The notes under the pieces: model-generated | Databases searched by the model: none | What the model saw: only the letters and a program-made list of their open reading frames with translations | What the model was told of the DNA's origin: nothing | Shown: positions 14,617-22,996 of the stretch, in pieces | Position numbering within the stretch: the first letter of the stretch is position 1 | Layout of the letters: the number at the start of each line of letters is the position of its first letter | Made by a program: the position numbers and the translations under genes | NCBI GenBank assembly: GCA_004297005.1 | Contig: SCVA01000034.1 | Location: 1 to 35,335 of the forward strand | Source: Nevskiaceae bacterium | GTDB taxonomy: Bacteria > Pseudomonadota > Gammaproteobacteria > Nevskiales > Nevskiaceae | Reading direction: 5' to 3' | DNA: 35,335 bases

Positions 14617-15981
14617 TCAGCCAATCAAGCGAGAAAGGTCATTATAGAAGGCAAGGCCCATCAATAGCGCTAGGAAGGTCAGGCCGAACTTCTGACCCAG
14701 CAACTGCATCCGGTCCGACAAGGGAGCGCCGCGGATCATCTCGATCATGGTGAACAGCAGGTGCCCGCCATCCAGTACCGGCACCGGCAACAGGTTAAGC
14801 ACCGCCAGGCTGACGCTGACCAGGGCCAGAAAGCCAAAGAAAGCCGCCGGGCCTATGCTGGCCGAGAAGCCCGCCGCCTCGGCGATTTGCAGGGGCCCGC
14901 TGACATTCTTCACCGATACCTCGCCGGTGAACATGCGGCCGAACATCTTCAGGGTCAGCACCGACATCCGCCAGGTCTGGTCGATGGCCGCCGGGATCGC
15001 CGCCAGCGGCGGCAGACGATCCTCGGCACGCAGCGCGTCCCAGCGGGCGCTGTCGATATTGATCCGCGCGCCGAAGCGGCCCAAGCGCTTGCCGCCCTCT
15101 TCCACCTGGCCCAGCAGCACCGCCTTGCTCAGGGTCTGGTCACCGCGCTGGAAGACAATCTCGGTGACCACGCCGGGATGCGCACGCACCCAGGTCGCCC
15201 AGGCCTGCCAGTCGCTGATCGGCTCGCCGTCGTGGCTGAGCAGGCGATCTCCGGCCTCGAAGCCGGCCTGCTCCGCCGCTCCGCCCGACTCCACCGCCGA
15301 CAGCACCGGTTCCACCACCGGCTGGAACGGCGCCAAGCCAAGATCGTCGAACAGCAATTCCGGGTCGATGCGAACGCCGTCGAGACCCAGGCTGAGGCTG
15401 CGCACCTGGTCCGGCGTATCGACCGCCCGCTGTAACTCCAGCCGTAGCGCCTGCCGCTCCACCACCTGCTCCAGCAGCAGGGTGCGCAGCTGGGTCCAGG
15501 TGGCGACCGTCTCGCCATTGACGCTCAAAATGACTTCACCGCCCTGTACCCCGGCGCGGGCGGCGACCGAGGCGGCCGGCGGCGTCTGCAGCACCGGTTT
15601 CAGGCCCGGCTGGCCGAGCACCAGCACCAGCCAGAAGAAGGCCACCGCCAGCAGCAGATTGGCCACCGGGCCGGCGGCGACGATCAGGAAGCGCTTCCAG
15701 GGCGGCTGGCGATTAAAGGCCTGCGGAGCCTCGTCGGCCGCCACCTCGCCTTCGCGCTCGTCGAGCATCTTCACGTAGCCACCGAGCGGAATGGCGGCCA
15801 GCACGTATTCGCAGCCGTCGGCGCCGCGGCGCATCCACAGCGGGCGGCCAAAGCCGATCGAGAAACGCAGCACCTTCACGCCCAGGCGGCGCGCCACCCA
15901 GAAATGACCGAACTCGTGGAAAGCCACGAGCACGCCGATGGCGACCACGAACCACAGGGCACTGCTCAGCACATCGTTCAT
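14617..15981 (-). CDS. rseP: Site-2 zinc metalloprotease RseP
   Basis: RseP cleaves the anti-sigma factor RseA within the membrane after DegS cutting, releasing sigma-E under envelope stress. It also clears signal-peptide remnants. The 454-residue product has the zinc site HEFGH (22-26) in its first transmembrane helix and the third ligand in LLPVPVLDGGH (397-407). Two periplasmic PDZ domains (about 130-215 and 225-310) lie between. Length fits the gammaproteobacterial protein (450 in E. coli). It lies 12 bp after dxr and directly before bamA, one of its stress-response clients. Confidence 0.96.
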   Translation of the reverse strand: MNDVLSSALWFVVAIGVLVAFHEFGHFWVARRLGVKVLRFSIGFGRPLWMRRGADGCEYVLAAIPLGGYVKMLDEREGEVAADEAPQAFNRQPPWKRFLIVAAGPVANLLLAVAFFWLVLVLGQPGLKPVLQTPPAASVAARAGVQGGEVILSVNGETVATWTQLRTLLLEQVVERQALRLELQRAVDTPDQVRSLSLGLDGVRIDPELLFDDLGLAPFQPVVEPVLSAVESGGAAEQAGFEAGDRLLSHDGEPISDWQAWATWVRAHPGVVTEIVFQRGDQTLSKAVLLGQVEEGGKRLGRFGARINIDSARWDALRAEDRLPPLAAIPAAIDQTWRMSVLTLKMFGRMFTGEVSVKNVSGPLQIAEAAGFSASIGPAAFFGFLALVSVSLAVLNLLPVPVLDGGHLLFTMIEMIRGAPLSDRMQLLGQKFGLTFLALLMGLAFYNDLSRLIG

Positions 15982-15993
15982 CGGGTATCCCTC

Positions 15994-17193
15994 TTAAGCG
16001 TCCTGCGCCAGCAAGCGTTCCGCTTCGCCGCGCGCCCAGGCATCGACCGCAAGCACGGCCTCAAGTTCGTCACCGGCGGGCAGACCGGCCGACGGCGCGG
16101 CCTCCAGCACCCGCTCGACCAGTTCGGCGATGGCGGTGAAACGCAGCTTGCCCTCCAGGAAGCGCGCCACCGCCACCTCGTTGCTGGCATTGAACACATT
16201 GGGGGCCGGGCCGGCGGCGCGCAAGGCCGCGCGCGCCAGACGCAGCGCCGGGAAGCGCGCCAGATCAGCCGTCTGGAAGCGCAGCTGCGCCAGCTGCCGC
16301 CAGTCCAGGCCCTCGACCCCCGATTCCCAACGGCCAGGCCAGGCTAGGGCATGGGCGATGGGCGTGCGCATGTCCGGACGCCCCAACTGCGCCAGGGTCG
16401 AGCCGTCGTCGTACTCGACCATCGAGTGGATGATGCTCTCGGGGTGGATCAGCACCTCGATCCGGGCCTCGTCAACGCCGTAGAGCACCGCTGCCTCGAT
16501 CAGCTCCAGGCCCTTGTTCATCATGGTCGCGGAGTCCACCGAGATCTTCCGGCCCATGCTCCAGTTGGGATGCCGCACCGCCTGCTCGGGCGTAACCGCC
16601 GCCAGCTCCGTCAGCGGTGTTTCCCGGAACGGGCCTCCGGAGGCCGTCAGCAGGATGCGACGAATGCCCGGCGGAACCGTCTCGCCACAGCGGGCGCTGG
16701 CCGGCAGGCACTGGAAGATGGCGTTGTGCTCGCTGTCGATCGGCAGCACCGTGGCGCCACTGGCGGCGGCGGCGCGCATCATCAGCGCGCCCGCCATCAC
16801 CAGCGGCTCCTTGTTGGCAATCAGCACCCGCTTGCCGGCCTTGAGCGCCGCCAGGGTGGACGCCAGGCCGGGGCTGCCGGCGATGGCCGCCATCACCTGG
16901 TCGGCTTCCGGCGCGGACGCGATGGCGTCCAGTGCGGCGCTGCCGGCCTCGACCTCGGTGGGAATTTCTTCGGTGCGCAGCGCCTGTTGCAGCCGGGTGG
17001 CAGCGGCCGCATCCACCAGCACCGCCCGCGCCGGGCGGAACTGCCGGCACAAGGCCAGCAGTCCTTCGGCGTCACGGTGGGCACTCAGCGCCCAGACTTG
17101 CAGCTTGTCGGGATGCCGGCTGGCGACATCCAGCGTGCTGCGCCCCACCGAGCCGGTGGCGCCCAGGACCACCAGACGCTGGCGCAGGCTCAT
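15994..17193 (-). CDS. dxr: 1-deoxy-D-xylulose 5-phosphate reductoisomerase
   Basis: Dxr converts DXP to 2-C-methyl-D-erythritol 4-phosphate, the committed step of the non-mevalonate isoprenoid pathway. It has 399 residues (E. coli 398). Motifs are NADPH-binding GATGSVG (11-17), the metal ligands in [11 protein letters not shown] (D153, E155), TASGGPFR (183-190), [20 protein letters not shown] (208-227) and the later NASNEVAV. The NKE(S/T)LV motif reads NKEPLV here. ATG 17191-17193 overlaps the cdsA stop by four bases. The frame is open far upstream, but that is shadow sequence of cdsA. Its product feeds UppS, encoded two genes upstream. Confidence 0.97.
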   Translation of the reverse strand: MSLRQRLVVLGATGSVGRSTLDVASRHPDKLQVWALSAHRDAEGLLALCRQFRPARAVLVDAAAATRLQQALRTEEIPTEVEAGSAALDAIASAPEADQVMAAIAGSPGLASTLAALKAGKRVLIANKEPLVMAGALMMRAAAASGATVLPIDSEHNAIFQCLPASARCGETVPPGIRRILLTASGGPFRETPLTELAAVTPEQAVRHPNWSMGRKISVDSATMMNKGLELIEAAVLYGVDEARIEVLIHPESIIHSMVEYDDGSTLAQLGRPDMRTPIAHALAWPGRWESGVEGLDWRQLAQLRFQTADLARFPALRLARAALRAAGPAPNVFNASNEVAVARFLEGKLRFTAIAELVERVLEAAPSAGLPAGDELEAVLAVDAWARGEAERLLAQDA

Positions 17194-18014
17194 AGGCCGG
17201 CCAGGCGCAGGCCGAGATAGAACACCGGAGCAGCAGCGAGGATGCTGTCGATACGGTCGAGCACGCCACCGTGACCCGGCAGCAGCTTGCCGCTGTCCTT
17301 CACCCCACGCAGGCGCTTGAGCAGACTCTCGAACAGGTCCCCGACGATAGAGATCGCAGCAGTCAGCACCGCGATCAGCGCCAGCAGGCCCAACTGAGTC
17401 GGCTGCTCGAAGCGGAACACATAGGGGCCGGCGGCCAGCGCCCAGAGCGCGACCAGCACCAGACCACCCGCCGCGCCTTCGATGCTCTTGCCCGGCGACA
17501 CCGCTGGCGCCAGCTTGCGCTTGCCGTAGTTGCGGCCGACCAGGAAGGCGCCGATATCGGCGGCGAAGACGATGAACAGCATGAACATCAGCCGCCAGGC
17601 GCCCTGGTCCTGCGCATGCAGGGCGGAGAGAGCCAGCAGGGTGGAGGGAATCAGCAGCAAGCCCAGCGGCGCCATCCGCGCTGGCGGCCAGGGGCCTTCC
17701 GGAAAATTGGCCGGGAAGCCACGCACCAGCCGGAAGGCGTACAGCCACCAGACCAGAGCCAGACCACACAAGGCCGGCACGCCCCAGCTAAGAACATGGA
17801 GCTGCCAGGCGGCGGCGAGAGCCAGCGCCATGACGGCCAGATAGGCTAGGCGCTGCGCCAGGGCCACCAGCCCCATCAGCGCAGTCCACTCCCAGGCGGC
17901 GGCCAAACCCACCAGGCAGAACACCGCGTAGAGCTTGGGGGTCGGCAGCAGGAAAATCGCCGCCAGCAATAGTGGCAGCAGCACCAGGGCGGTAATAACG
18001 CGCTGTATCAGCAT
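17190..18014 (-). CDS. cdsA: Phosphatidate cytidylyltransferase
   Basis: CdsA makes CDP-diacylglycerol from CTP and phosphatidic acid, the branch point of phospholipid synthesis. The 274-residue integral membrane protein has about seven or eight hydrophobic helices. The full CDS signature spans about 230-256 (S-x-x-[19 protein letters not shown]). The start at ATG 18012-18014 begins with [14 protein letters not shown], a typical CdsA N-terminus; a longer open frame into uppS is rejected. It lies 10 bp after uppS and overlaps dxr. Confidence 0.96.
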   Translation of the reverse strand: MLIQRVITALVLLPLLLAAIFLLPTPKLYAVFCLVGLAAAWEWTALMGLVALAQRLAYLAVMALALAAAWQLHVLSWGVPALCGLALVWWLYAFRLVRGFPANFPEGPWPPARMAPLGLLLIPSTLLALSALHAQDQGAWRLMFMLFIVFAADIGAFLVGRNYGKRKLAPAVSPGKSIEGAAGGLVLVALWALAAGPYVFRFEQPTQLGLLALIAVLTAAISIVGDLFESLLKRLRGVKDSGKLLPGHGGVLDRIDSILAAAPVFYLGLRLAGL

Positions 18015-18024
18015 GGCGGGCGCT

Positions 18025-18744
18025 TCAGACGGCCTCGGGCACGCGCCCGAAGCGACGCTGGCGGCCCGCGAACCAGGCGAAAGCCCGGAGCAACTCGTCT
18101 GCGCCGAAATCCGGCCAAAGGGTGTCGCAGAAATACAGCTCGGCGTAGGAGAGCTGCCAGAGCAGGAAATTGCTGATGCGCACTTCGCCACCGGTACGCA
18201 CCATCAGGTCGACGGCCGGCAGTCCGGCGGTCACCAGCCGCTGCTCGATGGCCTGCGGCGTGATCGCCTCGCCCTCGGCGGCGGCGCGCGCGGCGGCCTG
18301 GGCGATATCCCACTGACCTCCGTAGCCGACCGCAATCAGCAGGGTCAGGCCCTTGTTGTCCTTGGACATCGCCTCGGTCTCGCGCATGAGCCGCTGCAAT
18401 TCCACCGGGAAAGCACTGTGCTCGCCGATGAAGCGCCAGCGCACCTGGTTCTTCATCAGCGACTTGATCTCGCGCTTGAGCGTCTGCACGAACAACTGCA
18501 TCAGCAGACTGACCTCCTCCTCCGGGCGGTGCCAGTTCTCCTGCGAGAAGGCGAACATGGTCAGCACCTCGACCCCGGCAGCGGACGCCGCCCGTACCAC
18601 CCGCCGCGCCGAACGCACACCGGCGTGATGGCCGAAGGCGCGCGGCCGCATGCGCTGCTTCGCCCAGCGGCCGTTGCCATCCATGATGATGGCGACGTGA
18701 CGCGGAACGCGGTCTGCGGGCAGGTTGGGAACGGCGGCGGTCAT
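18025..18744 (-). CDS. uppS: Undecaprenyl diphosphate synthase
   Basis: UppS condenses eight isopentenyl units onto farnesyl diphosphate to make the C55 carrier for peptidoglycan and O-antigen. The 239-residue soluble cis-prenyltransferase has HVAIIMDGNGRWAK (16-29; catalytic Asp22), FAFSQENWHRP (64-74) and RTGGEVRISNFLLWQ (about 188-202), followed by LWPDF. All substrate-binding residues of the family are in place. It lies 12 bp after frr and 10 bp before cdsA. Confidence 0.97.
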   Translation of the reverse strand: MTAAVPNLPADRVPRHVAIIMDGNGRWAKQRMRPRAFGHHAGVRSARRVVRAASAAGVEVLTMFAFSQENWHRPEEEVSLLMQLFVQTLKREIKSLMKNQVRWRFIGEHSAFPVELQRLMRETEAMSKDNKGLTLLIAVGYGGQWDIAQAAARAAAEGEAITPQAIEQRLVTAGLPAVDLMVRTGGEVRISNFLLWQLSYAELYFCDTLWPDFGADELLRAFAWFAGRQRRFGRVPEAV

Positions 18745-18756
18745 GCGCTTACATCC

Positions 18757-19314
18757 TCACATCGACATCAGCTCTTTTTCCTTGACCGCCATCAGCTCTT
18801 CGGCCTTGGCGATGTGCTGGTCGGTGAGCTTCTGGATATCGGTCTCGGCGCGTTTCTCGTCGTTCTCGGAAATCTGCTTGTTCTTGAGCAGATCCTTGAC
18901 CGCCTGCATGGCATCGCGACGGGCGGCACGGATGGCGACACGGGCGCCTTCGGTCTCGTTCTTCACCACCTTGACCAGATCCTTGCGACGCTCTTCGGTG
19001 AGCGGCGGCAGATTGATGCGGATGCTCTGACCGGCGGTATTCGGTGTCAGGCCCAGGTCGGACTTCAAGATCGCCTTCTCGATCGGCCCGGTCATCTGCT
19101 TCTCCCAGGGAGTGATGGCGATGGTGCGGGCGTCTTCCACCACCACACTGGCGACCTGCGAGAGCGGCACGTCGGAGCCGTAGTAGTCAACCAGCACATG
19201 GTCGAGCAGGCCGGCGTTGGCGCGGCCGGTACGCAGCTTGCTGAAGGCGGTCTTGAGCGCGTCCAGGCACTTGAGCATGCGCTGGGTGGCGTCTTTCTTG
19301 ATGGGGTCGATCAT
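18757..19314 (-). CDS. frr: Ribosome recycling factor
   Basis: RRF, with EF-G, splits the post-termination ribosome. The 185-residue product equals E. coli in length. It has the three-helix-bundle domain I interrupted by the smaller domain II (about 30-105). Motifs include LRTGRANAGLLD, ITPWEKQ, LPPLTEERRKDLVK and the basic IRAARRDAMQ helix used in ribosome contact. GAGGA precedes ATG 19312-19314. It is 63 bp downstream of pyrH. Confidence 0.97.
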   Translation of the reverse strand: MIDPIKKDATQRMLKCLDALKTAFSKLRTGRANAGLLDHVLVDYYGSDVPLSQVASVVVEDARTIAITPWEKQMTGPIEKAILKSDLGLTPNTAGQSIRINLPPLTEERRKDLVKVVKNETEGARVAIRAARRDAMQAVKDLLKNKQISENDEKRAETDIQKLTDQHIAKAEELMAVKEKELMSM

Positions 19315-19377
19315 GGCGGAGTCCTCGAAGCGGCCAGCCCTGGGGCCGGCGGAGTATGGGTTTGGGTCTGCTGCGGG

Positions 19378-20109
19378 CTAGACCGTGACCAGGGTGCCGA
19401 TTGGCTCGCCGCTGACGATGCGCATCAGCGCCCCGGGGCGGTCCATATCGTAAACCCGCAATTTCATCTTCTGGTCGCGGCACATGACCATGGCGGTCTG
19501 GTCCATGACGCCCAGGCGCTTGTGCAGCGCCTCGTCGTAGCTGAGATGCTCGTACTTGGTGGCGGTCTTGTCCTTGAACGGATCGGCGGTGTAGATGCCG
19601 TCCACCTTGGTCGCCTTCAGCATCAGGTCGGCGCCGATCTCGACCGCGCGCAGGGCGGCGGCCGAGTCGGTGGTAAAGAAGGGATTGCCGGTGCCGGCGG
19701 CGAACACCACCACGCGACCGTTTTCCAGATGGCTGACCGCCCGCCGGCGAATGAAATCCTCGCAGACCTCGTTGATGCGGATCGCCGACTGCACCCGCAC
19801 CTCCAGCCCCAGGCGCTCTACCGAGTCCTGGATGGCCAGGGCGTTGATGACGGTCGCCAGCATGCCCATCTGATCGCCGGTGACGCGGTCCATGCCACCC
19901 CGGGCCAGACCTTCGCCGCGAAAAATGTTGCCGCCGCCCACCACCACCGCCACCTGCACACCCGCCTCGACCACCGTCTTGATCTCACCGGCGACGAAAT
20001 TCATCACGTCGGGAGAGATCCCGAAGTTCAGCGAACCCATCAGCGCCTCGCCAGACAGCTTGAGGAGGATGCGTTTGTATACCGGGGCGTGGGCGGAGTC
20101 AGACGGCAT
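19378..20109 (-). CDS. pyrH: Uridylate kinase (UMP kinase)
   Basis: PyrH phosphorylates UMP to UDP; it is hexameric, activated by GTP and inhibited by UTP in gammaproteobacteria. The 243-residue product has the amino-acid-kinase fold: [11 protein letters not shown] (13-23), [10 protein letters not shown] (57-66), [11 protein letters not shown] (77-87), [15 protein letters not shown] (138-152) and the [12 protein letters not shown] loop. It follows the tsf terminator by about 25 bp and begins the pyrH-to-skp run. No clear promoter was seen, so expression may depend partly on readthrough. Confidence 0.97.
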   Translation of the reverse strand: MPSDSAHAPVYKRILLKLSGEALMGSLNFGISPDVMNFVAGEIKTVVEAGVQVAVVVGGGNIFRGEGLARGGMDRVTGDQMGMLATVINALAIQDSVERLGLEVRVQSAIRINEVCEDFIRRRAVSHLENGRVVVFAAGTGNPFFTTDSAAALRAVEIGADLMLKATKVDGIYTADPFKDKTATKYEHLSYDEALHKRLGVMDQTAMVMCRDQKMKLRVYDMDRPGALMRIVSGEPIGTLVTV

Positions 20110-20128
20110 GAGGGAGGGTCCGAATGGC

Positions 20129-20160
20129 GGTTAAAACAAGGCCCCGTTACCGGGGCCTTG
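20129..20160 (-). terminator. Intrinsic terminator after rpsB-tsf
   Basis: On the minus strand a perfect 10-bp stem (20151-20160 with 20137-20146; TAAC-type loop of 4) is followed by TTTTAA. It lies 29 nt after the tsf stop and 28 nt before the pyrH start. The stem is strong and the T-tract short, so partial termination with readthrough into pyrH is likely. Confidence 0.8.
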
Positions 20161-20189
20161 CAGGATGCAGCAATTGTACCGCTTCGACT

Positions 20190-21128
20190 TTAACCCTTGG
20201 CCGCCTCGGCGACCTCGGCGGCGTAGTCGGTGACCTTCTTCTCGATGCCCTCGCCCACCGCCAGGCGGACGAAACGGGCCACCGAGGCGCCCTTGGCCTT
20301 GAGGGTCTTCTCGACCGCTTCATCGGCCTTGGCGCCGTAGGCGTCGTTCTTCACGAACGGCTGGCCGAGCAGCGAGATTTCCGAGGTGAACTTGTTGATC
20401 TTGCCGTCGATCATCTTGGCGACGATCTCGGCCGGCTTTTCCTTGTAGGTCTTGCCGGCGGCTTCGGCGTCGGCCTTGGCTTCCGCCTGCTCGGTCGCCA
20501 CCTGGGCCTCGATCACCTTGCGCTCGGCGGCGATCGCCTCGGCCGGAACATCGGCGGCCGACAGCACCTTGGGCGCCATCGCCGCCACGTGCAGGGCCAG
20601 ATCCTTGGCCAGGGTCTCGTCGCCAGCGGCCATCGCCACCACCACGCCAATCTTGCTGCCGTGCAGGTAATGCACGATCGGACCGGCGGCCTTGGCCACC
20701 ACCTCGAACCGGCGGATGGTCAGGTTCTCGCCGAGCTTGGCGATCAGCGTGCGGCGCTGCTCGTCGAGGGTTTCGGCGCCGTTCTTCAGGGCCACCAGTT
20801 CCTCGACGCTGGCCGGACGCTGCGCCAGCGCCAGCGCGGCGGCGGCATCGGCGAGCGCCACGAAGTCCTCGCCCTTGGCGACGAAATCGGTTTCGCAATT
20901 GACCTCGACCAGGGCGATGGCGTCGGCGCCGACGGCGACCGCGATGCGGCCCTCGGCGGCGACGCGGCTGGCCTTCTTGTCGGCCTTGACCATGCCTTCC
21001 ATGCGCATTTTCTCGGCCGCGGCATCAATGTTGCCCTCGGTCGCAACCAGCGCCTTCTTGCAGTCCATCATGCCGGCGCCAGTGCGCTCGCGCAGTTCAG
21101 CCACCAGCTTGGCAGTAATGTCAGCCAT
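20190..21128 (-). CDS. tsf: Elongation factor Ts
   Basis: EF-Ts is the nucleotide-exchange factor for EF-Tu. The 312-residue product has the UBA-like N-terminus (about 1-55; ELRERTGAGMMDCKKAL). The TDFV loop (80-83, in VEVNCETDFVAK) inserts into EF-Tu. Core subdomains (to about 280) and a C-terminal module complete it. It is about 30 residues longer than E. coli EF-Ts (283), partly from an Ala/Glu/Lys-rich stretch (about 210-235). Its ribosome-binding GGAGG lies inside the last codons of rpsB, 5 bp away, so the two genes are tightly coupled. Confidence 0.97.
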   Translation of the reverse strand: MADITAKLVAELRERTGAGMMDCKKALVATEGNIDAAAEKMRMEGMVKADKKASRVAAEGRIAVAVGADAIALVEVNCETDFVAKGEDFVALADAAAALALAQRPASVEELVALKNGAETLDEQRRTLIAKLGENLTIRRFEVVAKAAGPIVHYLHGSKIGVVVAMAAGDETLAKDLALHVAAMAPKVLSAADVPAEAIAAERKVIEAQVATEQAEAKADAEAAGKTYKEKPAEIVAKMIDGKINKFTSEISLLGQPFVKNDAYGAKADEAVEKTLKAKGASVARFVRLAVGEGIEKKVTDYAAEVAEAAKG

Positions 21129-21133
21129 GTTGC

Positions 21134-21967
21134 TTAGGCCTCCGTGCGAGCGGCGGGCTTGGCGCCACGGCCAGCACCGGGGCCGTTGCGGCGCGGGGCG
21201 CCACGATCGTCACGGCGCGGTGGCTTGCGGGCAGCCTTGTCCTCATCGGCGCCCTCGACGGGCTCCGGACGCGGGGCGGTGGTGATGGTGCCCTTGCCTT
21301 CGATGATCGCTTCGGCGATGGCGGTGGTGTACACCTTGATCGCGCGGGTGGCGTCGTCGTTGCCGGGGATCACGCACTCGATGCCGGACGGGTCGTTGTT
21401 GGAGTCCACCACGGCGATGACCGGGATGCCCAGCTTCTTGGCTTCAGCAACGGCGTTCTTCTCGTAGCCGGTGTCGATGATGAACAGGCAGTCCGGCAGG
21501 CTCGGCATGTCCTTGATACCACCCAAGGACTTGCGCAGCTTCTCGATCTCGCGGGTGAAGTTGAGCTGTTCCTTCTTGTTGAGGCGGCCGATGGTGCCGT
21601 CCTCGACCTGCTTCTCCATTTCCTTGAGGCGCTTGATGGAGAGCTTGACGGTCTTGAAGTTGGTCAGCATGCCGCCCAGCCAGCGCTGGCTGACATAGGG
21701 CATGCCGGAGCGGACAGCCTCTTCCTGCACCACGTCACGGGCGGCGCGCTTGGTGCCGACGAACAGGATGCGACCACCGTTGGCGGCCAGCTTGCCGGCG
21801 AAATTGCAGGCATCCTTAAGCAGCGGCAGGGTCTGCTCAAGATTGATGATGTGGATGCGGTTGCGGGCGCCGAAGATGTAGGCTTCCATCTTCGGGGACC
21901 AGTAACGGGTACGGTGGCCGAAGTGGGCGCCGGCTTCGAGCAACTGGCGCATGGTGACGTTAGACAT
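21134..21967 (-). CDS. rpsB: 30S ribosomal protein S2
   Basis: S2 joins the 30S subunit late, with S1, near the mRNA exit. The 277-residue product has the full S2 domain (about 1-230; [54 protein letters not shown]). A basic, Pro/Arg/Gly-rich, probably disordered tail (231-277) is added, making it longer than E. coli S2 (241). AGGAG precedes ATG 21965-21967. It is the first gene of rpsB-tsf, behind a structured leader and a good promoter, and divergent from map. Confidence 0.97.
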   Translation of the reverse strand: MSNVTMRQLLEAGAHFGHRTRYWSPKMEAYIFGARNRIHIINLEQTLPLLKDACNFAGKLAANGGRILFVGTKRAARDVVQEEAVRSGMPYVSQRWLGGMLTNFKTVKLSIKRLKEMEKQVEDGTIGRLNKKEQLNFTREIEKLRKSLGGIKDMPSLPDCLFIIDTGYEKNAVAEAKKLGIPVIAVVDSNNDPSGIECVIPGNDDATRAIKVYTTAIAEAIIEGKGTITTAPRPEPVEGADEDKAARKPPRRDDRGAPRRNGPGAGRGAKPAARTEA

Positions 21968-21996
21968 GACTTAAAGCTCCTATGGGTTATGGCTGA

Positions 21997-22043
21997 TCGC
22001 GCGGTGCACACCGAAAAAATCGATGCACCCAAAGGCCGCGCGA
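21997..22043 (-). promoter_or_regulatory. Structured rpsB leader hairpin
   Basis: On the minus strand TCGCGCGG (22036-22043) pairs with CCGCGCGA (21997-22004). An inner GGTGCA/TGCACC stem (22024-22029 with 22003-22008) partly overlaps it. It lies in the rpsB leader, about 30-75 nt before the start codon. S2 is known to repress rpsB-tsf through its leader in E. coli. A role for this hairpin in that control is inference from position. Confidence 0.55.
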
Positions 22044-22114
22044 ATGATTTAACTCCCTGGATTGCCGAAACAATTTTGGGATCCCCGTGGCGGGATTGCC
22101 TCCGGAGGGCGCGC

Positions 22115-22143
22115 TTTATACCATGCGCGGCCTTTTGGAACAA
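22115..22143 (-). promoter_or_regulatory. Probable sigma-70 promoter of rpsB-tsf
   Basis: The minus strand has TTGTTC (22138-22143) and TATAAA (22115-22120) with a 17-bp spacer. The -10 matches at five of six positions and the -35 at three or four. The implied start near 22108 gives a leader of about 140 nt containing the hairpin at 21997-22043. The element lies just upstream of the divergent map start. Confidence 0.65.
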
Positions 22144-22170
22144 CGAGTTGCAGCGCAAAACCAGGGTTCT

Positions 22171-22956
22171 ATGACCATTACTATCAAAACCCCCGCCGAG
22201 CAGGACGCCATGCGTGTCGCCGGCCGCGCTGCCGCCCGAGTGCTGGAATTCATCGCTCCGCACGTCAAATCGGGCGTCACCACCGGCGCGCTCAACCAGC
22301 TCTGCCACGACTTCATCACCGGCGAACTGGGCAGTGTTCCCGCCCCCCTGGGTTATGGCGGCTCCGGCAGCCGGCCGCCATTCCCGAAATCGGTCTGCAC
22401 CTCGATCAACCACGTGGTCTGCCACGGCATTCCGGGCGAGAAGCCGCTCAAGCGCGGCGATATCGTCAACATCGACGTCACCGTCATCAAGGACGGCTTC
22501 CACGGCGACACCAGCTACATGTTCTGCGTCGGAGAGCCGCCGGTGCTGGCCAAGCGTCTGGTGCTAGTCGCCCGCGAGGCCATGCTGGCCGGCATCCGCG
22601 TGGTCAAGCCCGGCGCCCGGCTGGGCGACATCGGCTTCGCCGTGCAGAAGGTGATCGAGGCCAACGGCTTTTCGGTGGTGCGCGACTACTGCGGCCACGG
22701 CATCGGCCGGATCTTCCACGAAGACCCGCAGGTGCTGCACTACGGCCGTCCCGGCACGGGAATTGAATTGCAGGCTGGCATGACTTTCACCATCGAACCC
22801 ATGGTCAACGCCGGCCGTCACGAGACCAGGCTGCTGCCCGATGGCTGGACCGTGGTCACCAAGGACCACTCGCTGTCCGCCCAGTGGGAGCACACCGTGC
22901 TGGTCACCAACACCGGGGTGGAAGTGCTGACGCTGCGCGAGGGAGAAACCCTGTGA
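22171..22956 (+). CDS. map: Methionine aminopeptidase, type I
   Basis: Map removes the initiator methionine from new proteins. The 261-residue product has the pita-bread fold. The five metal ligands are in place: D102 and D113 (VNIDVTVIKDGFHGDTSYMF), H176 (CGHGIG), E209 (FTIEP) and E240 (WEHTVLV), plus the substrate histidine H85. Each is offset by five from E. coli Map numbering. The ATG at 22171 gives the canonical MTITIKTPAE start; an in-frame ATG at 22087 would overlap the rpsB promoter. It is divergent from rpsB, the arrangement seen across gammaproteobacteria, and 40 bp upstream of glnD. Confidence 0.96.
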   Translation: MTITIKTPAEQDAMRVAGRAAARVLEFIAPHVKSGVTTGALNQLCHDFITGELGSVPAPLGYGGSGSRPPFPKSVCTSINHVVCHGIPGEKPLKRGDIVNIDVTVIKDGFHGDTSYMFCVGEPPVLAKRLVLVAREAMLAGIRVVKPGARLGDIGFAVQKVIEANGFSVVRDYCGHGIGRIFHEDPQVLHYGRPGTGIELQAGMTFTIEPMVNAGRHETRLLPDGWTVVTKDHSLSAQWEHTVLVTNTGVEVLTLREGETL

Positions 22957-22996
22957 GGCCCGCCGGCCGCGCGCGCCACTCCGCCGGCATCCAGGC

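Noticed and set aside
17935..20193. 752-codon plus-strand open frame over cdsA, uppS, frr and pyrH
   Set aside because: Spans four conserved genes and their gaps in antisense; no domain is recognisable.
22090..22125. Divergent map promoter using TTGCCT and TATACC
   Set aside because: The spacer is only 15 bp and the -10 is poor; evidence is too weak.
22087..22170. Longer start for map
   Set aside because: It would cover the rpsB promoter and add 28 residues absent from the family; ATG 22171 gives the standard N-terminus.
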